From contig DATKDF010000258.1 in NCBI GenBank assembly GCA_035512795.1, positions 1-16,591 of the forward strand: a stretch of 16,591 nucleotides of DNA, given 5' to 3'. The DNA comes from DATKDF01 sp035512795 (GTDB lineage Bacteria; Acidobacteriota; Vicinamibacteria; Vicinamibacterales; SCN-69-37). The notes beneath the pieces were generated by a model. It was given only the letters and a program-made list of their open reading frames with translations, had not been told where the DNA came from and did not search any database. This document shows, one piece after another, positions 11,002 through 16,591 of the stretch. The first letter of the stretch is position 1. The number at the start of each line of letters is the position of its first letter. A program made the translations under genes and the position numbers.

Positions 11002-13502
11002 TATTCGTACCGCAGGGCGGTCATCGGGTCGACGCGCGAGGCGCGAAGCGCCGGGATGAACCCGGCGAGCATGGCGACCACCGCCAGGGCGAGGCCTGAC
11101 AGGCCGAGCGCGACCGGGTCGAACCCGTCGATCTCGAAGAGCAGCGACTGCGCGCGCATGCCGATGAGCACGGCCAGCCCGAGTCCGATGGCGATGCCGA
11201 TGCCCGTCATCCAGGCCACCTGGCGCAGCACGAGCGTGCGCACACGTGCCGGCGGCGCGCCGAGTGCCATCCGCAGGCCGAACTCCCGCGTGCGCTGGCT
11301 CACCGTGTAGGCCAGCACGCCGTAGAGCCCGATCGCCGCGAGCACGGTCGCCAGCAGCGCAAACGCCGAGGCCAGCGTGGTCAGCATGCGATCGAGGAAC
11401 ACGCTCTGCTGAATCTGTTCGGGCAGCGTGCGCAGGTTGTCGACCGGCAGCGTGCGATCGATCCGGGCGATGACCGAGCGCACCGTGCCCGCCAGGGCTT
11501 CCGGATCGGTTTCAGTCCGCACGTAGAAGGACATCGACGCCGCCCGGGGCTGCTGGCGCCAGGGCAGCATGAAGACGGGCGGCACCTGCTGCTTGACGTC
11601 GGAGTACTTCGAATCCTGCACGAGGCCGACGATCTCGATGTTCAGATCGGTGCCGCCGTCCGACATCAGCTTGCCGACCGCCTCGCGACCCAGGTTGAAC
11701 TTGCGCGCAAACGCCTCGTTGACGATCGCCACGCGCGGCGTCCCGTCGGTATCGCTGGCGGTGAACTCGCGGCCGGAGATGAGCGGCATCTCGAGCGTGC
11801 GCAGGTAGCCCGGGCCGATGGCGTTGAATCGCGAGTTGTTGTCGACGTCCGGACCGGTCGGATACCCCTGCACGCCGACGCTGTTGCCCCAGTTGCTGCC
11901 CGCGACGAGCGGCACGAGCGACGACGACACGCTCGACACTCCCGGCAGGGCCGCGAGTTCCTCCTCGACCTGCCTGAAGATCGCCTGCACGCGCTCGACC
12001 GGATACCCGTTCCGTTGTGGCGCCAGCCGGAAGGTCAGCACCTGTTCCGGATTGTTGAACCCGAGATCGACGCGGCTCACGTTGACCAGGCTCTTCAGGA
12101 AGAGCCCCGACGCGCCCAGCAACGTCATCGCGAGGACGATCTGAGTGGTCGCCAGCACCCGGCGGAAGATCTGCGCCGAGCGCGCGCCCGAAGGCTGTCC
12201 CGACTGGCCCTTCAGAATGGAGAGCAGGTCGGGCCGGCTGGCGTGCAGGGCCGGGAACAGGCCGAAGAGCACGCCGGTGCCGAGGCTCAGGAGCGCCGTG
12301 ACGACCAGCACCGTGCCGTCAACGGCAAACGGCATGGTCTGCGCGATCTGGGCCGGCAGCATGGCCAGCACGGCACCCAGCGTCCAGTTGGCCACGAGGA
12401 TGCCGAACAGCCCGCCGCCGAGCGCGAGCAGGCACGCTTCGGCGAGGAGTTGCGTGACCAGCCGCGCGCGATTGGCACCGATCGACAGGCGGACGGCCAT
12501 CTCGCCCGCGCGCGTCGCCGACCGCGCGAGCAGGAGATTGGCCACGTTGGCGCAGGCAATCAGCAGCACGCACAGCGTGACGACGAGCAGGAACTGGAGT
12601 GGCATGGCCGCTTCGTCGTAGACGTCGCTCTGGCCGTGCGTGCCATCGGCGACGAGGATCTGTTTCGCGCGGAACCGCTCGAGCGTCGCCTCGCTCATGC
12701 CGGTCTGCAGCGGCGCCTCGACTTCGTTGATGACCGAACGGTAGTACGCGTTGAGGCCCGTGCCGGCCTGTTCGAGCGACGTCCCCGGTTTCAGCCGGCC
12801 GAACAGGTACACCCAGTAGTTCTGACGGCGATCCATGTTGGCTGGCGTCACGCCCGATTCGAGCGCCGTGCGCATCGTGATGGGCGTGAACACATGTGGC
12901 CGCTCGCCCACGGTCGTCCCCGCGAACCCCGGGGCGGCCACACCCACCACGGTCATCGGTTTGCCGTTCACCGTGATCGTCGTGTTCAGCACCGCCGAGC
13001 GCTCGTCGAAGTGGGTCGTCCAGAAATGGTGCGCGAGCACGACGACCGGCGCTTCGCCGTGGGAACGGTCGTCGCCCGGACCGATGAGCCGCCCGAGTGC
13101 CGGCTGCACGCCAAGGACGGGGAAGTAGCTGCCCGACACGAACATCCCGTCGCCTGTCATGGTCTGACCATCGAACGCGAGGCTGACGTCGAAGGAGCGA
13201 TGCGCGGCCAGCCCCGTGAAGACGGTCTGCTCCCGCTCGAGGTCACGGAACATCGGGTAGCTGAAGACGACTTCGCAGTCGCCGGCGGTGCCGCACGACT
13301 GGGAGCCCGGCTTGGGTCCCGGGGCGGACAGGTTGACGAGCTGCCCGGGGTCGGGCACGGGCAGCGCCCTCAGCAGGATCGTGTTGAACATCGAGAAAAT
13401 GGCCGCATTTGCGCCAATCCCGAGGCCGAGCGACAGAATCGCGACCGTCGTGACGAAGGGCGCTCGGCGAAGGGTCCGGACGGCCAGCTTGAGGTTCGGC
13501 AT
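11001..13502 (-). CDS. ADOP-family duplicated ABC permease (MacB/FtsX type)
   Basis: An 833-residue membrane protein with two FtsX/MacB-type permease halves fused in one chain. The first half has an N-terminal membrane segment (VAILSLGLGIGANAAIF, about 18-34), a large periplasmic domain, then three segments including LLVVTLCVLLIACANVANLLL. A fifth segment (TQIVLAMTLLGASGLFL) opens the second half, which has its own periplasmic domain and three more segments. The cytoplasmic coupling motif occurs twice: EMAVRLSIGA at 334-343 and EFGLRMALGA at 740-749. The C-terminal DPMTALRYE is the family's usual ending. This is the acidobacterial duplicated orphan permease family; orphan means no ATPase gene is adjacent, and none is seen here. 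Substrate is unknown. The start at 13502 rather than 13631 is chosen for its AGAGGGGG Shine-Dalgarno and because the family begins near NLKLAVRTLRRAP. It diverges from the OsmC gene. Confidence 0.93.
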   Translation of the reverse strand: MPNLKLAVRTLRRAPFVTTVAILSLGLGIGANAAIFSMFNTILLRALPVPDPGQLVNLSAPGPKPGSQSCGTAGDCEVVFSYPMFRDLEREQTVFTGLAAHRSFDVSLAFDGQTMTGDGMFVSGSYFPVLGVQPALGRLIGPGDDRSHGEAPVVVLAHHFWTTHFDERSAVLNTTITVNGKPMTVVGVAAPGFAGTTVGERPHVFTPITMRTALESGVTPANMDRRQNYWVYLFGRLKPGTSLEQAGTGLNAYYRSVINEVEAPLQTGMSEATLERFRAKQILVADGTHGQSDVYDEAAMPLQFLLVVTLCVLLIACANVANLLLARSATRAGEMAVRLSIGANRARLVTQLLAEACLLALGGGLFGILVANWTLGAVLAMLPAQIAQTMPFAVDGTVLVVTALLSLGTGVLFGLFPALHASRPDLLSILKGQSGQPSGARSAQIFRRVLATTQIVLAMTLLGASGLFLKSLVNVSRVDLGFNNPEQVLTFRLAPQRNGYPVERVQAIFRQVEEELAALPGVSSVSSSLVPLVAGSNWGNSVGVQGYPTGPDVDNNSRFNAIGPGYLRTLEMPLISGREFTASDTDGTPRVAIVNEAFARKFNLGREAVGKLMSDGGTDLNIEIVGLVQDSKYSDVKQQVPPVFMLPWRQQPRAASMSFYVRTETDPEALAGTVRSVIARIDRTLPVDNLRTLPEQIQQSVFLDRMLTTLASAFALLATVLAAIGLYGVLAYTVSQRTREFGLRMALGAPPARVRTLVLRQVAWMTGIGIAIGLGLAVLIGMRAQSLLFEIDGFDPVALGLSGLALAVVAMLAGFIPALRASRVDPMTALRYE

Positions 13503-13580
13503 GCCCCCTCTTTGACGGGTTTTCCGGGCATTTCGTTTGATGTGGCGGGTTTGCCGCGCCGGTGACGTTACATCTCTCGA

Positions 13581-13601
13581 GGCCGGCACGATTCGCCGGC
13601 C
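13581..13601. promoter_or_regulatory. GC-rich inverted repeat touching the OsmC ribosome-binding site
   Basis: GGCCGGC (13581-13587) and GCCGGCC (13595-13601) form a perfect 7-bp GC stem around the loop ACGATTC. The right arm ends one base before the Shine-Dalgarno GGGAGGA (13602-13608) of the OsmC gene. It could be a mRNA hairpin affecting ribosome access or an operator in the 110-base divergent region shared with the ADOP permease. Function is inferred from position only; GGCCGGC is a common word in GC-rich DNA. Confidence 0.35.
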
Positions 13602-13612
13602 GGGAGGACACC

Positions 13613-14191
13613 ATGCAAGCCACAGAGACAAAGCCCGCTCCGAAGCCGCTCAACGGCGTCAACACGCCCACGCTCTTTGCCACCATCAACGCCGTCGCGG
13701 CCCAGCCGGAACTGGCCAGGTTCCGGTTCCGCGCCTCGCACCGCTGGGTGCGCGGCACCCACAGCCAGGGCCGGTTCGAGACGTTCACTGGCGCCGGCAC
13801 CGATCACACGCACAAGCACCCGGTCGTCTACGACTTCGACCACCCGGGCGTGCTCGTCGGCGAGGATCACGGGCCGACGCCGGTCGAGTTCCTGCTCATC
13901 GGGCTGACGGGCTGCATCATCGCCGGCATCGGCAACATCGCGGCCGCGCGCGGCGTGACGCTCGACGAAGTCACCGCGACGATCGAGGGCGACATGGACC
14001 TGCGCGGCATTTTCGGCCTCTCCAGGGACGTCCGCAACGGGTATCAGGGCATCCGCGTGACGTTCGCGATCAAGGGCGATGCGCCGGCCGAGAAGCTCCG
14101 GCAGCTGGTCGAGCAGTCGCGCGCGCGCTCGGCGGTCTACGACGTGCTGACCAACGGGTGCCCCGTGGACATCGACACCGTCGCCGCGTAG
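13613..14191 (+). CDS. OsmC/Ohr-family protein
   Basis: A 192-residue OsmC-like protein; the family includes thiol peroxidases that reduce organic hydroperoxides and relatives of unknown function. The central helix GLTGCIIAGIGNIAAARGV carries the conserved peroxidatic-position cysteine C101, followed by the strand LDEVTATIEGDMDLRG and VRVTFAIKG-type strands (here IRVTFAIKG). At the position where many family members have the second cysteine in CPV, this one reads RSAVYDVL with S173; another cysteine, C183 (NGCPVDI), lies ten residues later. The extra N-terminal 40 or so residues make it longer than classical Ohr (about 140). The start at 13613 has a strong Shine-Dalgarno GGGAGGA five bases upstream. 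Downstream, after 35 bases, comes an oxidoreductase remnant in the same direction, suggesting a redox-related operon. Confidence 0.88.
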   Translation: MQATETKPAPKPLNGVNTPTLFATINAVAAQPELARFRFRASHRWVRGTHSQGRFETFTGAGTDHTHKHPVVYDFDHPGVLVGEDHGPTPVEFLLIGLTGCIIAGIGNIAAARGVTLDEVTATIEGDMDLRGIFGLSRDVRNGYQGIRVTFAIKGDAPAEKLRQLVEQSRARSAVYDVLTNGCPVDIDTVAA

Positions 14192-14226
14192 GCCATGACA
14201 CGAGTTCCTGAACAGGGGAGGATCAG

Positions 14227-15354
14227 GTGAGACGGACTGACGTTGTCGTCATCGGCGGGGGACAGGCCGGGCTGGCCATGAGCCGGTGCCTCTGCGACCT
14301 CGGCATCGATCACGTCGTGCTCGAACGCGGGCGCGTGGCCGAGCGGTGGCGAAGTGAACGGTGGGAGTCGTTGCGGCTGCTCACCCCGAACTGGCAGAGC
14401 CGCCTCCCCGGCTTCCAGTACTCCGGGAGCGATCCGGATGGCTTCATGGGGATGACCGACCTGGTCGGCTTCCTCGAACGCTACGCCGGCTCGTTCCTGG
14501 CGCCGGTCGAGCTCGGGACGGCCGTGCGCTCGGTCACGGTCCACAACGGGCGCTACCGCCTACAAGCGCCCGGACGACGTGCCGTCGGGCGGTGTGCTCG
14601 TCGTCGGAGCGTCGGCCACCGGCGTCCAGCTGGCGGAAGAGATCCACGCCTCAGGCCGTCCGGTCACGCTGGCCGTTGGCCGGCACATGCGCCTGCCGCG
14701 TGAGTACCGGGGCCGGGACATCTGCTGGTGGATGGATCGCATGGGCATCTTCGACGAGTCGATCGACCATGTGTCCGATGCGGCGGCCTCGCGCCGGCAG
14801 CCGTCGCTGCAACTGGTGGGCCGCCCCGATCGGCGGGCGATCGGCCTGCGGGAGCTTGCGGCACGAGGCGTGCGTCTCACCGGGCGGCTCGTCGGCATCG
14901 ACGGCGGTCGTGTGTTCGTCGACGACAGCCTGATCTCCACGGCGGCCGCGGCCGACCTGAAGATGGCCAGCCTGCAGCGCCGCATCGATGCGTTTCTCCG
15001 GACAGCGGACATCGACGATCCGGTCGAGGAGCCCGAGGCCTTCGAGCCGAGCTGGCCGCTCGGGCAACTGGCCGACGCCGCCACCATCGATCTGGCCGCC
15101 GAGGGCATCACGTCGGTCGTCTGGGCCACCGGGTTCGGCGGGTCTATCCGTGGCTGCAGGTGCCGGTGTTCGGCGCGCGTGGCGAGATTGCGCACGCCGG
15201 CGGCGTCACGCGCGCGCCGGGCCTGTTTGCGCTCGGCCTGCACTTTCAGCGACGCCGCAAGTCGGCGTTCATCGACGGAGTCGGCGACGACGGGCGCGAT
15301 CTGGCGATGCGGATCGCACGCCGCCTTGGCCGCCGCACGGACGCGGCTGCGTGA
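14227..15354 (+). pseudogene. FAD-dependent oxidoreductase (flavin monooxygenase-like), disrupted twice
   Basis: The gene reads as one flavoprotein only if two frame changes are allowed. Part one (14227 to about 14556) starts at a GTG with a good GGGGAGGA Shine-Dalgarno and has the FAD dinucleotide motif VVVIGGGQAGLAMSRCL, then RWESLRLLTPNW. Part two (about 14561-15136) reads AYKRPDDVPSGGVLVVGASATGVQLAEEI in parts, the NADPH-binding Rossmann motif, and runs to VVWATGF. Part three (from 15136) continues RRVYPWLQVPVF and ends FIDGVGDDGRDLAMRIA. At the first junction several tens of residues normally linking the FAD and NADPH motifs seem absent. At the second, TTCGGCGGG lacks one C that would restore frame. 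Relatives are NAD(P)/FAD-dependent oxidoreductases of roughly 400 residues. Likely a pseudogene; assembly error is possible. Confidence 0.75.
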
Positions 15355-15362
15355 GACTGAAC

Positions 15363-16538
15363 ATGGATCCCACACCCGAGCTTCAACCGTGTTACGACGC
15401 CATCGTCATCGGCGCGCGCCCGGCGGGCGCGGCCACGGCGATGCTGCTGGCCCGGCGCGGCCTGCGCGTCCTGCTGGCGGACCGCGACCAGCGCGGCCGT
15501 GACACCTTGTCGACCCACGCGCTCATGCGCGGGGCCGTCCTGCAACTGGCGCGCTGGGGGCTGCTCGACGCGGTCCGGCACGCCGGCACGCCGGCCATCC
15601 GGCACGTGTCGTTCCACTATGGCGACGACGAAGTGGTGGTGCCGATCAAGCCGCGCGACGGCGTCGACGCGCTGTACGCCCCGCGTCGGACCGTGCTCGA
15701 CCCGATCCTGGCCGACGCGGCCCGCGAGGCCGGCGCGCACGTCGTCCACGGCCCGCGTCTGGTCGACCTCGTCCGCAGCCGCAGCGGTCGCATCGCCGGC
15801 GTCGTGCTCGAGGATCGGCAGGGTCGCATCGTGATGGCACGGGCGGGCATCGTGATTGGCGCCGACGGTCTCCGATCGACCGTCGCGCAACTGGTGTCGG
15901 CTCCCACGTACCGGCTGGGACAGCATGCCGCCGCAGTCGTCTACGGCTACTGGGCCGACGTCGATGTCGAACCCGGCCGCTATCACTGGCTCTACGGGCC
16001 GGCGGTGGCGGCCGGCGCCATCGCCACCAACGACGGCGCGATGTGCGTCTTTGCCAGCATGCCGGCCGAACGGTTCGAACAGGAGATCCGCCGCGACATG
16101 GCCGCCGGCTACCTGCGCGCGATCGCGGAGACGTCGCCTCGGCTGGCCGACGCGCTCGGTCGTGCGCGCCCGGCCAGTGGGCTGCGCGGCTATCCGGGCG
16201 AACTGGGCCGGTTCCGTCAGAGCTGGGGGCCCGGCTGGGCGCTCGTCGGCGACGCCGGCTACTTCAAGGATCCCATCACCGCGCACGGCATCACCGATGC
16301 GCTGCGTGACGCCGAACTCCTGGCCCACGCGGTGACGAGCGGCGCCGACCATGCGCTGGCCGGCTACCAGGCCGCGCGAGACGAATTGTCGGAGCGCCTG
16401 TTCGAGATCACCGACGAGATCGCCGGCTTCCACTGGACGCTCGACTCGATCCGGACCCTTCACCACGATCTGAATCAGGCGATGAAGGCCGAGGTCGACC
16501 ATCTGACCGTCCTCGATCGTGGAGCAGCCGTCGCCTGA
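15363..16538 (+). CDS. FAD-dependent monooxygenase-like oxidoreductase
   Basis: A 391-residue flavoprotein of the p-hydroxybenzoate hydroxylase/geranylgeranyl reductase superfamily. FAD-binding features appear in order: the dinucleotide fold AIVIGARPAGAATAMLL with G17 and G22, a variant of GXGXXG close to the GARCAG form that I recall from related proteins; an arginine-rich YAPRRTVLDPILADAA stretch; the DG motif GADGLRS with D168-G169; and the GD motif LVGDAGYFKDP with G296-D297, followed by TAHGITDALRDAELLA. No membrane segment is visible. Substrate is unknown; such enzymes hydroxylate aromatic compounds or reduce isoprenoids. It lies eight bases after the broken oxidoreductase and has only a weak Shine-Dalgarno; ATG 15363 is chosen because the Rossmann fold begins about ten residues later, as is usual. 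It seems intact, in contrast to its neighbour. Confidence 0.88.
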   Translation: MDPTPELQPCYDAIVIGARPAGAATAMLLARRGLRVLLADRDQRGRDTLSTHALMRGAVLQLARWGLLDAVRHAGTPAIRHVSFHYGDDEVVVPIKPRDGVDALYAPRRTVLDPILADAAREAGAHVVHGPRLVDLVRSRSGRIAGVVLEDRQGRIVMARAGIVIGADGLRSTVAQLVSAPTYRLGQHAAAVVYGYWADVDVEPGRYHWLYGPAVAAGAIATNDGAMCVFASMPAERFEQEIRRDMAAGYLRAIAETSPRLADALGRARPASGLRGYPGELGRFRQSWGPGWALVGDAGYFKDPITAHGITDALRDAELLAHAVTSGADHALAGYQAARDELSERLFEITDEIAGFHWTLDSIRTLHHDLNQAMKAEVDHLTVLDRGAAVA

Positions 16539-16590
16539 GTTCGAGCCCGGCCGGACAGCCGGCGAGGTGGTCGTTCACCATGCCGATGGC
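16519..16590 (+). CDS. Possible start of a further gene (runs off the window)
   Basis: A GTG at 16519 opens a frame with no stop to the window end (24 codons, beginning MEQPSPEFEPG if GTG is read as Met and continuing through EVVVHHADG). It would overlap the preceding monooxygenase by 20 bases. No clear Shine-Dalgarno is present and 24 codons are too few to identify a family. An ATG at 16580 in another frame is equally possible. Listed so that the 53 bases after 16538 are accounted for. Confidence 0.22.
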   Translation, partial: MEQPSPEFEPGRTAGEVVVHHADG

Positions 16591-16591
16591 C

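Noticed and set aside
13511..13556. Imperfect direct repeats (TTTGA...GGGTTT) in the permease/OsmC divergent region as operator sites.
   Set aside because: The copies differ in spacing and sequence, and there is no recognised regulator to match; similarity is within chance.
12015..13565. A 516-codon open frame antisense to the ADOP permease.
   Set aside because: The permease on the other strand has membrane segments, a family ending and a Shine-Dalgarno; the antisense product is charged low-complexity sequence.
15130..15145. Programmed -1 frameshift to explain the second break in the flavoprotein.
   Set aside because: No X-XXY-YYZ slippery heptamer or obvious stimulatory structure is present, and a second, larger lesion exists upstream.
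15246..16502. A 418-codon minus-strand frame opposite the FAD monooxygenase.
   Set aside because: The plus strand carries ordered FAD-binding motifs; the antisense translation is unrecognisable.

Overview
The window is GC-rich (42 of 60 bases are G or C in the one typical stretch I counted, 8881-8940) and densely coded, with two gene pairs joined by ATGA overlaps. The best clue to the host is a full-length duplicated permease of the ADOP type (acidobacterial duplicated orphan permease). With the NrfH/NrfA pair and the high G+C, it suggests an Acidobacteriota bacterium, perhaps of the Vicinamibacteria. That is an inference from gene content, not from a marker gene.

Left part (3-7029). The window opens inside an ArsR-type regulator with a methyltransferase-like SAM-binding domain, translationally coupled to a complete cobalamin-dependent methionine synthase (metH). 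This looks like a methionine-cycle operon under a SAM/SAH-responsive regulator. Facing it, with stop codons overlapping by 8 bases, is a right-to-left operon for respiratory ammonification of nitrite: nrfH (tetraheme quinol dehydrogenase) then nrfA (pentaheme nitrite reductase). All five NrfA heme motifs are CXXCH; the first, catalytic one lacks the classical lysine. Divergent from nrfH by 27 bases is a lipoprotein joining an NlpE-like domain to a META/HslJ domain.

Middle (7030-8277). This is an accessory patch. It holds a small secreted protein of markedly lower G+C, possibly of the fulvocin C-related family. Next comes a 5'-truncated IS1-like transposase remnant and then a broken alpha/beta-hydrolase remnant, both on the minus strand. 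No intact gene lies between 7526 and 8277.

Right part (8278-16591). An exported M20D amidohydrolase is coupled to a GT-B glycosyltransferase. They converge on the ADOP permease across a small hairpin that touches both stop codons. Divergent from the permease is an OsmC-family gene with a GC hairpin beside its ribosome-binding site. It is followed by a flavoprotein oxidoreductase gene carrying two lesions (an internal out-of-frame deletion and a 1-base deletion), an intact FAD-dependent monooxygenase-like gene, and an uncertain reading frame running off the end.

I saw no tRNA, rRNA, CRISPR array, riboswitch or complete insertion sequence. I found no convincing undescribed multi-gene system. 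The most notable points are the CXXCH-type NrfA, the low-GC secreted protein beside the transposase scar, the doubly damaged flavoprotein gene, and possible leaderless starts at 7100 and 8278.
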